From NCBI GenBank assembly GCA_038849555.1, contig JAWCMT010000022.1, forward strand, positions 1 through 27,467: a stretch of DNA of 27,467 nt, given 5' to 3'. Position 1 is the first letter of the stretch, and the number at the start of each line of letters is the position of its first letter. Below the pieces are notes generated by a model. It was not told the origin of the DNA. It saw only the letters and a list, made by a program, of their open reading frames with translations, and searched no databases. Both the position numbers and the translations under genes were made by a program. Below, piece by piece: positions 1 through 7,635 of this stretch. This DNA is from JAOAIV01 sp038849555 (GTDB lineage Archaea; Thermoproteota; Bathyarchaeia; Bathyarchaeales; Bathycorpusculaceae).

Positions 1-1
1 A

Positions 2-244
2 GCCTTGAGAGCTGAGCATGAACGCAACACAAGTCCCTACTATGGCATTGATGTCTATACTGGGAAAATCAAGAATATGCTTGACTTTAACGTTGTTGAG
101 CCTCTGCGTGTGAAGCAGCAGGTTATCAAATCGGCAACTGAAGCAGCAAACATGATACTGAAAATCGATGATCTCATCGCTGCAAAAGGCATGGAGAAAG
201 AGCCGAAAGGTTCCAAGAAACCTGAGGAACCTCCAGAATTCTAA
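2..244 (+). CDS. thsA: Thermosome (group II chaperonin) subunit, C-terminal end only
   Basis: This is the last 80 residues of a thermosome subunit, the archaeal Hsp60/TCP-1 chaperonin that folds proteins inside a double-ring, ATP-driven cytosolic chamber. The reading frame is open at the left edge, so the TTG at base 5 is internal and not a start. Diagnostic residues are GIDVYTGKIKNM followed by EPLRVKQQVIKSATEAA and MILKIDDLIAA, the conserved C-terminal part of the equatorial domain. The tail (EEPPEF) is charged and lacks the GGM repeats of some chaperonins. An hsp20 gene follows after 42 bases on the same strand, suggesting a joint heat-shock transcript. Which paralogue (alpha, beta or gamma) cannot be decided from this fragment. 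Confidence 0.95.
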   Translation, partial: ALRAEHERNTSPYYGIDVYTGKIKNMLDFNVVEPLRVKQQVIKSATEAANMILKIDDLIAAKGMEKEPKGSKKPEEPPEF

Positions 245-286
245 ACTTCCTTTCCTAATCTCGCTGGAAGGGGTGGATAAGGCCTA

Positions 287-892
287 ATGTCAGATGAAGA
301 ATGGTTTCCCAGATGGTTCAGAAGAAGATGGTGGCCTTTGGGCACACGAAGCGTCTTCGATGAATTTGACGAATATTTCCGGCAGATGTCTGAGTACATG
401 CGGAATGAATTTGAAGAGTTGTTCAAAAACGCGCCGAAGGATCTTATGCGGTCAAGGGTGTTACCTGACGGAACTAGAGTTGAGGAGTGGGGTCCGTTTG
501 TTTATGGCTACAGCATTAAGATCGGTCCTGATGGTAAACCTGAAATCAGAGAATTTGGCAACATCAAGCCACAACCTAAACTTGGCAAGGCAAGCGTAGC
601 CATTAGGAATGAAAGAGAGCCTTTGGTCGATGTTACCGTTATGGATGGCGAAATCAGAGTTGTCGCTGAACTACCTGGCGTAGAAAAAAGCGACATTAAA
701 TTGCACAGCACAGAAGATACTCTAACAATTTCTGTTGACACAGCTGAACGCAAGTATTACAAGGAAGTTGCGTTGCCGGCAAAAGTCGATGTTAGACAAG
801 CTAGGTCAACGTACAAAAACGGTGTGCTAGAGGTTTGCTTACCAATAAAGAAGGATGAAAAGCCTAAAGGCGAATCCATAAAAATCGATTAA
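287..892 (+). CDS. hsp20: Small heat shock protein, Hsp20/alpha-crystallin family
   Basis: A 201-residue holdase chaperone that keeps unfolding proteins soluble and passes them to ATP-dependent chaperones such as the thermosome encoded just upstream. The alpha-crystallin domain lies at about residues 111-190, starting at EPLVDVTVMDGEIRVVAELPG and ending with the family hallmark KNGVLEVCLP. The N-terminal 100 residues are rich in Trp, Arg, Phe and Tyr, and include a stretch found in archaeal Hsp20 proteins (LPDGTRVEEWGPFVYGYS). It ends in a basic tail with IKID. The ATG is preceded by a purine-rich GGAAGGGGTGG element that supports this start. A T-tract follows the stop at about 914-922. Confidence 0.93.
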   Translation: MSDEEWFPRWFRRRWWPLGTRSVFDEFDEYFRQMSEYMRNEFEELFKNAPKDLMRSRVLPDGTRVEEWGPFVYGYSIKIGPDGKPEIREFGNIKPQPKLGKASVAIRNEREPLVDVTVMDGEIRVVAELPGVEKSDIKLHSTEDTLTISVDTAERKYYKEVALPAKVDVRQARSTYKNGVLEVCLPIKKDEKPKGESIKID

Positions 893-907
893 CCTTGTTT
901 ATTTCCC

Positions 908-924
908 GCTTCCATTTTTTTGGT
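908..924 (+). terminator. T-rich stretch, probable archaeal terminator after hsp20
   Basis: A run of seven T (within cattttttt) lies about 20 bases after the hsp20 stop, without a clear hairpin. Archaeal RNA polymerase commonly terminates on oligo-T tracts, so this is a plausible 3' end for the thermosome-hsp20 transcript. The assignment rests on position and composition only. Confidence 0.4.
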
Positions 925-1020
925 CCTTATCGGAATTAAGTGCTTTTAGTCAAAAGTAATATATGATGGTAAAATGCAAATCTGGTTTTGTTATGTTGAA
1001 ACAAGACGGGGAATTGTGAA

Positions 1021-1347
1021 ATGGATATTCCATTTGAAGAATTCCAAAAATTGGACATACGCGTAGGGAAAATTATCGAGGCAAATCAAATTCCAGGTTC
1101 AAGAAATCTCATAAGACTATTAGTTGATTTCAGGACTGAAAAGCGACAGGCGGTGGCGGGTCTTCTACAATGGTATAAGCCGCAAGACCTTATTGGCAAG
1201 AAATGCGTTTTCATTCTCAACCTTCAGAAGCGTAAATTGATGGGCGTGGAATCGCAATGTATGATTTTAGCTGCTGAAGACGACAAAGGCAATGTTACTG
1301 TGCTTCAGCCTGAAAAGGAAATCACGGAAGGAAGCAGAATTCGCTAG
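1021..1347 (+). CDS. tRNA-binding OB-fold protein (MetRS beta-subunit/CsaA-like)
   Basis: A 108-residue stand-alone tRNA-binding domain of the EMAP-II/Trbp111 type. The family binds tRNA in a structure-dependent way and in archaea often acts in trans with a methionyl-tRNA synthetase that lacks its C-terminal domain. Family residues are LDIRVGKI near residue 11, the core around AVAGLLQWY, LIGKKCVFILNL and the KLMGVESQCMILAA segment typical of the fold. The length equals a single domain, so nothing appears to be missing. A TATA-like agtaatatat at 956-965 and GGGG upstream of the ATG support an independent transcript. The gene converges on rfcL with 27 bases between the stops. A CsaA-like chaperone role is the main alternative. 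Confidence 0.85.
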   Translation: MDIPFEEFQKLDIRVGKIIEANQIPGSRNLIRLLVDFRTEKRQAVAGLLQWYKPQDLIGKKCVFILNLQKRKLMGVESQCMILAAEDDKGNVTVLQPEKEITEGSRIR

Positions 1348-1374
1348 TTTAAGCTTAAAAGTGCGAGTCTTTGC

Positions 1375-2595
1375 CTACCCTTTAAGGTACGCAATCATTT
1401 CCTCGTCTAAGTCAAGCCATTTCGCAATTCCAACCGCCATATCAGCATTGTTTTTGAAAATGATCTTTAGGTATGGCACAAACTCTTTTGAAGCACGGGT
1501 GGCGGAAATGTGGCATTTGCGCTTGATTTTTGAGCCTATACTAAGCTGCATGGCGCGTTCTGCCTTGGATCTTGACAGCATTTGGATGCGGCTTGGAAAC
1601 TTGAACGGTATCCAGCCTGCGCTTTTTGAGCGTTGCCTCGCCATGGCTACGCCCGCTGTCATGTAATCGATTACGTAACGGGTGAAGCTCCAGTCTTGTG
1701 TTGCACGAATTCTGCCGCGATAGACATCTGCCATTGAAAGTGCATCCATGGCTTGCGCCAAATCATGTGGATCAGTTAAATGTTCAGGGGTATTTTCGTA
1801 GATCCATTCGAAGAGCATATCAATGTCGACGTCAGCCATGTCCACGGCTTGCTTCGCGCTTGCGCTTGTTCTGCTATAAATTATCATTCTTAGCACATTG
1901 AAGATGCTATCCTGCCTGTCGCGGTAGCCAAGCCACGAAACATCCTCGTATGTCAAGCGCTTTTTCCCTTGAGCTAACGCTTGAAAGTCATTTACGGCTG
2001 AGCGGACATCTCCTTCTGAGCGCTGCGCTATGAATTTCAGCGCACTCTCGTCAACTTGGATGCCTTCACGTTCGCTTATGCGCTTCAAATGCTTTGCCAC
2101 TTCACTTGCCGCCGGCTTCTTAAACTCTATCAGAAGGCAGTAGCTGCGGAGATTTGTGAATCGCGGGTCATAGGCGTTATTGGCGATTAAAACTATTGGG
2201 CACTGGGCAGTTTTGATGATGTCAGTGATGGCTTTGACTCCGCCTTTATCTGCGTTCCCCGTTAACCCATCCAACTCGTCAAGTAATATTATTCTCCGCG
2301 CGCCGAACAGTGAACCATATTGTGAGGCGAGACCCGCAAAACGGTTTATTGCTTCTTCTGTTCTGTAGTCGCTCGCGTTTTTCTCCACCAACTCCATACC
2401 CAGATCCTTGGCTAACGCTTCAACTGTAACTGTCTTTCCAACACCAGGCGATCCGTAAAGAAAAGCTGCTCTCTTTTTAGGCACGCCTTTACTCCAAGAC
2501 TTTATCCACTCGCTGAAGGTTTTGATGGCTTCTATGTTCCCAACTATTTCCGCAACAGATACTGGTTTATGCTTAACAGTCCATGTAGCGTACAA
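1375..2595 (-). CDS. rfcL: Replication factor C large subunit
   Basis: The large subunit of the clamp loader that opens the PCNA ring and loads it at primer-template junctions. At 406 residues it has an AAA+ ATPase core with Walker A GSPGVGKT at residues 48-55 and Walker B DELD at 106-109, followed by the lid and the RFC collar domain. The SRC arginine-finger motif of the small subunit is replaced by RSYC, as expected for RFC1-type subunits. The reading frame starts with TTG, 14 bases after rfcS, with AGGGTG upstream. The protein ends just after the collar, without the charged tail and PCNA-binding box found in many archaeal RfcL proteins (usually nearer 450-500 residues). Confidence 0.94.
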   Translation of the reverse strand: MYATWTVKHKPVSVAEIVGNIEAIKTFSEWIKSWSKGVPKKRAAFLYGSPGVGKTVTVEALAKDLGMELVEKNASDYRTEEAINRFAGLASQYGSLFGARRIILLDELDGLTGNADKGGVKAITDIIKTAQCPIVLIANNAYDPRFTNLRSYCLLIEFKKPAASEVAKHLKRISEREGIQVDESALKFIAQRSEGDVRSAVNDFQALAQGKKRLTYEDVSWLGYRDRQDSIFNVLRMIIYSRTSASAKQAVDMADVDIDMLFEWIYENTPEHLTDPHDLAQAMDALSMADVYRGRIRATQDWSFTRYVIDYMTAGVAMARQRSKSAGWIPFKFPSRIQMLSRSKAERAMQLSIGSKIKRKCHISATRASKEFVPYLKIIFKNNADMAVGIAKWLDLDEEMIAYLKG

Positions 2596-2609
2596 GCATT
2601 AGCACCCTG

Positions 2610-3593
2610 CTACTTCTTCATTTCGTAGCCAGCTTCAACCAGTCGTGCCAAAAGGGCGCTTAATTGAACCTCCTCATCTGCGCCTTCTACGAGACGATAA
2701 TCTATTTCGCCTACGATGCCTGCAAGTTTTATTTTCCATTGCTCTGGAATCTCAGCGGCCTTAAAGATTTCAGTGTGAATCTGCCTGATTATGTCGCTTC
2801 CCGCCACGCCATATTTTTGGATCATATCCCGCAGTTGCCTTCTGGCGCCTAAAAAGTCGCCCTTAATGGCTGTGATTAACATTTTCTGCACATCTGAAGG
2901 GCTGGCTCTGCCCGTTATCGAGTAGACAAGCTTGGCGTCTACAGGCTTGTTCACCGAAGCCGCGGCTTGTAGCGTGTTTATGGCTCTTCTGAGGTCGCCG
3001 CCACAAACTTCAAAGATCGCGTCGACGCCTTCTGGTAATAATTGGACGTTCTCGTGCTCAGCTATTTGTTTTATGTATTTATCATGCTCTTCTCGCGGCA
3101 GAAAAGTGAACCTGAAAGGTGCGCATCGCGACTGGATTGGCTCAATTATTTTGCCGCTGTAATTTGCGCATAGGATGAAACGGCATGTTTCAGTGTATCT
3201 TTCCATAGTCCGCCGTAGCGCTTGCTGTGCATCAGATGTCATGTTGTCTGCTTCGTCCAAGATTAAGATTTTAAATGGGATTTCGCCTATAGAACGGGAT
3301 CTCGCAAAAGTTTTCACGGTTTCTCTAACTACGTCGATTCCTCTTTCGTCGCTGGCGTTTAGCTCCATAAGGTGCTCACGGTAACCTTCGCCATAAAGGT
3401 CGCGAGCTAAACATAGGGCAGCCGTGGTTTTGCCTGTTCCAGGCGGTCCAGCGAAAATGCAGTGCGGCACATTTCTTGCTTTCACAAAACTTTTTAGACG
3501 TTCAACTATTTCCTTTTGGTCGACCATATCGTCTAACTGTTTCGGTCTGTATTTTTCAGCCCACATTTCAAAACTCAATTGGTAAGCCCCCAT
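2610..3593 (-). CDS. rfcS: Replication factor C small subunit
   Basis: The small clamp-loader subunit, expected as four copies with one RfcL. Over its 327 residues it shows Walker A GPPGTGKT (49-56), the NASDERGID element (from 79), Walker B DEAD (113-116) and the arginine-finger SRC motif (155-157), then the collar domain. No intein interrupts the Walker A site, although rfcS is a frequent intein target in archaea. The start used here is the ATG 31 bases downstream of the centre of a TATA-like element at 3620-3628, which fits a leaderless or short-leader transcript. A second ATG nine codons in (MWAEKYRP) is an alternative start. It is the first gene of the rfcS-rfcL operon. Confidence 0.96.
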   Translation of the reverse strand: MGAYQLSFEMWAEKYRPKQLDDMVDQKEIVERLKSFVKARNVPHCIFAGPPGTGKTTAALCLARDLYGEGYREHLMELNASDERGIDVVRETVKTFARSRSIGEIPFKILILDEADNMTSDAQQALRRTMERYTETCRFILCANYSGKIIEPIQSRCAPFRFTFLPREEHDKYIKQIAEHENVQLLPEGVDAIFEVCGGDLRRAINTLQAAASVNKPVDAKLVYSITGRASPSDVQKMLITAIKGDFLGARRQLRDMIQKYGVAGSDIIRQIHTEIFKAAEIPEQWKIKLAGIVGEIDYRLVEGADEEVQLSALLARLVEAGYEMKK

Positions 3594-3619
3594 TTCACGC
3601 TAACTAAATGATGCAAGCG

Positions 3620-3628
3620 ATTATATTT
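3620..3628 (-). promoter_or_regulatory. TATA-like promoter element of rfcS-rfcL
   Basis: Read on the minus strand this is aaatataat, centred about 31 bases before the rfcS ATG. That spacing fits an archaeal TATA box with transcription starting a few bases from the start codon. Confidence 0.45.
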
Positions 3629-3770
3629 GTTTTGGGCGGATGAAAACTCGCGTGCAACTTGACCTTTTTGTCTGTGTTGCTTGGCTATTCTCGTTGATTA
3701 AGCCCGTTATACATGTTTCATTTATTTCGTATATACCACGCACTGATGAATATAGATGTTGTTCAATAAA

Positions 3771-3780
3771 ATTATATAGA
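3771..3780 (+). promoter_or_regulatory. TATA-like element upstream of the glutamate-synthase-like gene
   Basis: The sequence attatataga resembles an archaeal TATA box and would give a transcript starting near 3800-3805, leaving a leader of about 50 bases before the preferred ATG at 3852. A second AT-rich candidate lies at 3828-3834 and would sit too close to that ATG. The rest of the 3594-3851 gap is AT-rich and I see no gene in it. Confidence 0.35.
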
Positions 3781-3851
3781 TTACATTTGTATGGGTTTTT
3801 CACATTTCAAACGCATTAATTTGAATGTTTATAACAAAAAACGGTGAAAAA

Positions 3852-5459
3852 ATGAGCGAACGTGTACAAAAAAACAGTTCATATCTAAATGGTAAATCAA
3901 CCGTTGGAACAACGACACGCGTTAAAGACACCAGCACCATAAGCGGCATGTGCCCCATATGCATCCATGACTGCCCTGTTCTTTGCGAAATCAGCCTCTC
4001 TGCATTTCGAGGAAGAGAAGCACTCTACCCTGATCCAAGCCAATTCGGAACAAGCACTGCTGGAGCGCTAAAAGATTACGGGCTTGACTGGTCTCACTTC
4101 AACATCCAAGCCAGTCTCTTCGAAGTTCACGGCATAAAAGAAGACTCTGATGTTGCAATTTTTCCAAATGTAAACACTGAAACCAAAGTTGGTGGGGTCT
4201 CACTTAAGCTGCCCATAATAACCGGCGCTTTTGGCTCAACAGACGTGGCACGCGTGAATTGGGATGGCCTAGCTATTGGCGCTGCACTTTCAGGCGTGAT
4301 GATAACAATTGGCGAAAACGTTTGCGGCATGGATCCAGAGTCTAAAATCGAGAATGGCAAAGTAACTTACTCGAAGGAGCTAAAGCGGCGCGTTGACGCA
4401 TTCAGAAAGTTTTGGGACGGTAAATACGGCGACGTAGTAATTCAAACAAACGTAGAAGATCAAAGGCTAGGCGTAGATGTCTATGCGCTGTCCAAATTGG
4501 AAGTCAATGTTATCGAGCGGAAGTGGGGACAAGGCGCCAAAGCCATAGGCGGAGAAGTGCGCATAAGAAACCTTGAAAAGGCTATTCTACTGAAAAAGAG
4601 AGGCTACATTGTCATCCCTGACCCAGAAGACCCAACAGTTCAAGAAGCCTTCAAAGAAGGCGTGTTCAATACCTTCGAGAGACACAGCCGCGTGGGCATA
4701 CCTAAAGAAAAACCCTTCATCGAAGACATAGAATGGCTCAGAAAGCAAGGCGCAAAACACGTTTTCCTAAAAACAGGCGCCTACAGACCATCAGCCGTCG
4801 CATATACCATGAAGTTTGCTTCAGAAGCCAAAATCGACGCGCTATCCTTCGACGGCGCAGGCGGCGGAACAGGCATGAGCCCAGTGCCAATGATGGATGA
4901 AATGAGCATTCCAACAGTTTATCTAGAAGCGATTGTTCTGAGATGCGCGCAGATACTAAAGAAGAAAGGCCGCCATGTTCCTGACCTAGTCATAGCTGGC
5001 GGCTTCATTGAGGAAACTTCAATTCTCAAGGCTATAGCATTGAGCAACTTCGGTGAAGGACCGCTTGTGAAGGCGGTGCTGATGGGACGTGCGCCAATCA
5101 CGGCTGTCATGAAATCGAGCTACTTCGCGAAACTGGCTAAAGAAGGCAAACTGCCAAAACCATTCGCAGAAAAATATGGCGCCGACCCTGCGAAATTCTT
5201 CATAGCAAATCCGGAATTGAAGGCAAAATATGGAAAACGCTTCAGTGAGATACCTTTGGAAGCTATTGGTCTATACACTTACTTAACAGACAGAATAGGC
5301 GTAGGACTGAAACAGTTAATGGCTGGCGCGCGAAAATGGAAGCTCAACTTGCTCGACAGAAACGATTTAATGAGCCTGTCTGAAAGAGCTACCAAAGTCA
5401 CCGGAATTCCAATGGCTGACGAGGTTGAAAAAGGCGCAATAGAAAAAATCCTCGAGTGA
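3852..5459 (+). CDS. FMN-binding glutamate synthase-like protein with N-terminal Cys cluster
   Basis: A 535-residue protein related to the FMN/synthase domain of the large glutamate synthase subunit, here without the N-terminal glutamine amidotransferase and without the C-terminal GltB domain. It has a TIM-barrel with the DGAGGGTGMSPVPMMDE segment typical of the flavin and active-site region, and KWGQGAKAIGGE further upstream. Near the N-terminus CPICIHDCPVLC (CX2CX3CX3C) looks like a metal or Fe-S ligand set. The ATG at 3852 is preferred over the one at 3825 because GGTGA at 3843-3847 precedes it. No GltD-type NADPH subunit is adjacent, so electron donor and acceptor substrate are unknown. 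The family is widespread in anaerobes but I know of no proven function. Confidence 0.85.
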   Translation: MSERVQKNSSYLNGKSTVGTTTRVKDTSTISGMCPICIHDCPVLCEISLSAFRGREALYPDPSQFGTSTAGALKDYGLDWSHFNIQASLFEVHGIKEDSDVAIFPNVNTETKVGGVSLKLPIITGAFGSTDVARVNWDGLAIGAALSGVMITIGENVCGMDPESKIENGKVTYSKELKRRVDAFRKFWDGKYGDVVIQTNVEDQRLGVDVYALSKLEVNVIERKWGQGAKAIGGEVRIRNLEKAILLKKRGYIVIPDPEDPTVQEAFKEGVFNTFERHSRVGIPKEKPFIEDIEWLRKQGAKHVFLKTGAYRPSAVAYTMKFASEAKIDALSFDGAGGGTGMSPVPMMDEMSIPTVYLEAIVLRCAQILKKKGRHVPDLVIAGGFIEETSILKAIALSNFGEGPLVKAVLMGRAPITAVMKSSYFAKLAKEGKLPKPFAEKYGADPAKFFIANPELKAKYGKRFSEIPLEAIGLYTYLTDRIGVGLKQLMAGARKWKLNLLDRNDLMSLSERATKVTGIPMADEVEKGAIEKILE

Positions 5460-5475
5460 CCGCGCCCCCATTCTC

Positions 5476-5496
5476 CTTTTTCTAATTTTCAAAAGT
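5476..5496 (+). terminator. T-rich stretch after the glutamate-synthase-like gene
   Basis: A pyrimidine run (ctcctttttctaatttt) lies within 40 bases of the stop, in the gap between two convergent genes. It suits an oligo-T archaeal terminator; no stable hairpin is evident. Confidence 0.35.
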
Positions 5497-5596
5497 TTGT
5501 TAATCTTTCAAGTTCCACAAGCAACAGCTTAATTCACGTATTCTAAGTTTATCTCAAAAACGGGCATTGACAATCAACGCAAGTTATACCACTTTT

Positions 5597-6088
5597 TCAT
5601 TGGTCGTCGTATTTTTCGACTTCATTGTTCATTATGACCAGTTCTACACCTGCTTGCTTAAACAACTCTACAGAATCAGCGTCTGCGTGATAGCGTTTTT
5701 CGCAAACTACCCGCTTGATGCCAGCGTTTATTATCATCATCGCGCAGGTTCTGCATGGCGTCATCTTGCAATAAAGCGTGGATCCCTCAAGAGGAATACC
5801 AAACCGTGCGGCTTGTATAATCGCGTTCTGCTCAGCGTGGAGTGTGCGAACACAATGCTGCGTTATGTTGCCATTGTAATCAATAACTTTGCGTAAGTCA
5901 TGGCCGACTTCGTCGCAGTGCGGCAACCCTGCTGGTGCACCTACATAACCAGTAGTCATTATTCGCTTATCCTTAACGATAACGCAACCGCATTTTCCGC
6001 GGTCGCATGTAGCACGCTTAGCGACAGCTTCACAGAGATCTAGAAAGTATCTGTCCCAATCAGGTCTTGTTTTGCCTGTCATCAGCAT
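5597..6088 (-). CDS. Deoxycytidylate (dCMP) deaminase, ComEB-like
   Basis: Zinc enzyme that deaminates dCMP to dUMP, feeding thymidylate synthesis. The 163 residues carry the cytidine/dCMP deaminase signature: HAE at residues 84-86 (zinc ligand and proton-shuttling Glu) and PCRTC at 111-115 (two zinc Cys). GYVGAPAGLPHC near residue 47 matches the GYNGxPxGxxHC substrate loop of dCMP deaminases and argues against a cytidine deaminase or tRNA editing enzyme. An in-frame ATG two codons later (6082) is an equally good start. It lies 77 bases after the Trm11-like gene on the same strand. A TATA-like run near 6119-6130 suggests its own promoter. Confidence 0.9.
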   Translation of the reverse strand: MLMTGKTRPDWDRYFLDLCEAVAKRATCDRGKCGCVIVKDKRIMTTGYVGAPAGLPHCDEVGHDLRKVIDYNGNITQHCVRTLHAEQNAIIQAARFGIPLEGSTLYCKMTPCRTCAMMIINAGIKRVVCEKRYHADADSVELFKQAGVELVIMNNEVEKYDDQ

Positions 6089-6165
6089 CAGCTCTTGAAA
6101 CGTCTAAACATTCACAACACAAATTAATAAACCTAAATAGGCTATTTTTCGCGCCATCTGGGGCG

Positions 6166-7464
6166 TCATTTCTGGAAAATGTGTATCTCCCTGCCAATTT
6201 TATGTCTCTCTTCAATGTCTACAAGAGAAGCCATCTGAGTCAATGTAGCTGGCGCCTTAGTTTTCTCATCAAACTGTTCCTTTTTGAAAGGATAAACACG
6301 TTGGAAACCTATCTCCAAACTTTTCTCTTCGATATCCATAGTAACTGCCCCTTCTGATCGCGTCTTAATGTATGGAGTAACTAACACTAATCTTCCACTT
6401 TTCTTAAGCACCTTATAGGCCTCTTCGATAAAGCCAAAGTACAATGGTTGTAGCTTCCTAATTATCTTCAAAGCGTAAGGTTTTGTGGGAATATGCTTGA
6501 GGGCAGGGCCCAAGTCGGGTTCAGTTACTACGCCGTCAACTTGTTCCCAACCGATTTTCTTAACTATACTACGTGCATCGCCATGAAGTATCCTGAAATC
6601 TGCTTCTGTTAAATTGTACTCTCTCTTAAGCCACTCCAAGTTCTCTTCTGCCGCTTTGACGCACCACGGGTTTATGTCCATGCCTACAACTCTGGCTTTA
6701 GATAACAGCGCTTCTTGGAGAACTGTGCCTACGCCGCAGAAGGGATCAAGCAAAAGTTTTCCAGGCGTGCAAAAAGCTAAATTTACCATTATACGCGCCA
6801 GACGAGGCGGCATAGCAAAAATTTTACGTTGATTTGGTTTGCCTACATCCCGTTTCTGAAACTCGAAAGGATTATGCACCGCAACGGTGGTAGCAATCCA
6901 GCTTTGTTCTTCGCCAATGCAAAACAGCACTTCCGCCTTGTTCTCAACCAAATTTTTCTTTAGCACTTCAACATGGCTTAGCTGTGGCTGCCGTCTATCT
7001 TTGGAGAATCCCATGAACTTTGCTTTCTTATTATGCGCCAATAACTCGCGTTTTATGGCGCTTCCTATGAACCGTTGAATTCCATTGGAAATAGGACGTA
7101 GCGGCTTGTCTGCGCAGTAAACGCTCACGCCAAAAAGAATCTTATCAGACTTAGTTTCAAGGATCTTATCAACTGCGCCGCTCGATTCAACAGTCCGCGC
7201 GATCTGGGCTTGTGCTTCTCTGTTTTTCTGGAGAAAAGCGCTTCGCAACGTTTCTGTTGGTAAATTCGCAACTAACTCGCCTATCTTTATGACGCCGCCC
7301 AAATCATCAATTGAAAAGTTGCCTTTCTCAGTAAAGCTAAGTACAAAAAAGTCTCTTGACATTGAGTGTACGGCGAATTTGCTGTTTCTTGCCTCTAGAA
7401 AAGCAGCAAGTTCCACTAACGAGAGGCGCCAATTTTTTCCTGGAATAAACACTTGAAGAGACAT
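6166..7464 (-). CDS. Trm11/TrmG10-family SAM-dependent RNA methyltransferase
   Basis: A 432-residue protein with an N-terminal THUMP-like RNA-binding half and a C-terminal Rossmann methyltransferase. In archaea this architecture methylates the N2 amino group of guanosine 10 in tRNA. The SAM motif DPFCGVGT is at about residues 240-247, and the acidic ribose-binding segment is GMDINPW. The catalytic motif IV, usually DPPY or NPPY, reads TEPDLGP here (from about 314), so the aromatic residue is replaced by Asp and exact specificity is uncertain. The longest ORF starts at 7503, but that codon lies beside a TATA-like element at 7491-7500. The ATG at 7464, with GGGATC just before it, is therefore preferred. 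A minus-strand dCMP deaminase gene follows. Confidence 0.85.
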   Translation of the reverse strand: MSLQVFIPGKNWRLSLVELAAFLEARNSKFAVHSMSRDFFVLSFTEKGNFSIDDLGGVIKIGELVANLPTETLRSAFLQKNREAQAQIARTVESSGAVDKILETKSDKILFGVSVYCADKPLRPISNGIQRFIGSAIKRELLAHNKKAKFMGFSKDRRQPQLSHVEVLKKNLVENKAEVLFCIGEEQSWIATTVAVHNPFEFQKRDVGKPNQRKIFAMPPRLARIMVNLAFCTPGKLLLDPFCGVGTVLQEALLSKARVVGMDINPWCVKAAEENLEWLKREYNLTEADFRILHGDARSIVKKIGWEQVDGVVTEPDLGPALKHIPTKPYALKIIRKLQPLYFGFIEEAYKVLKKSGRLVLVTPYIKTRSEGAVTMDIEEKSLEIGFQRVYPFKKEQFDEKTKAPATLTQMASLVDIEERHKIGREIHIFQK

Positions 7465-7490
7465 GATCCCATAAGCTAACATTGTTACTA

Positions 7491-7500
7491 AATATATAAG
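7491..7500 (-). promoter_or_regulatory. TATA-like promoter element of the Trm11-like gene
   Basis: Read on the minus strand the element is cttatatatt, centred about 31 bases before the ATG at 7464. This spacing would start transcription almost at the start codon and excludes the upstream start at 7503. Confidence 0.5.
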
Positions 7501-7593
7501 CAAATGAGCACCTTACATGTCTAAAATGCCTCATTTTATTTTACACAAAAACTTGAAGAATATACAAAAACTGTAAGGATATAGTTGCAAATC

Positions 7594-7603
7594 GTTTAAA
7601 TAG
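7594..7603 (+). promoter_or_regulatory. TATA-like promoter element of rpl10e-ppsA
   Basis: The sequence gtttaaatag is centred about 37 bases before the rpl10e ATG at 7636, with an AAAAAAGGGA purine stretch between. It is the best promoter candidate for the rpl10e-ppsA pair. Confidence 0.4.
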
Positions 7604-7635
7604 CGCTAAGGCTGTATGCTAAAAAAGGGAACCAT

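Noticed and set aside
1348..1359. Perfect 12-base palindrome TTTAAGCTTAAA between convergent stops
   Set aside because: It is short and AT-rich, lies in a 27-base convergent gap and has no T-run typical of termination; chance is the simplest explanation.
3621..3803. Open frame of 60 codons on the minus strand in the 3594-3851 gap
   Set aside because: The translation looks random, there is no ribosome-binding site, and it runs through the rfcS promoter and the AT-rich leader of the next gene.
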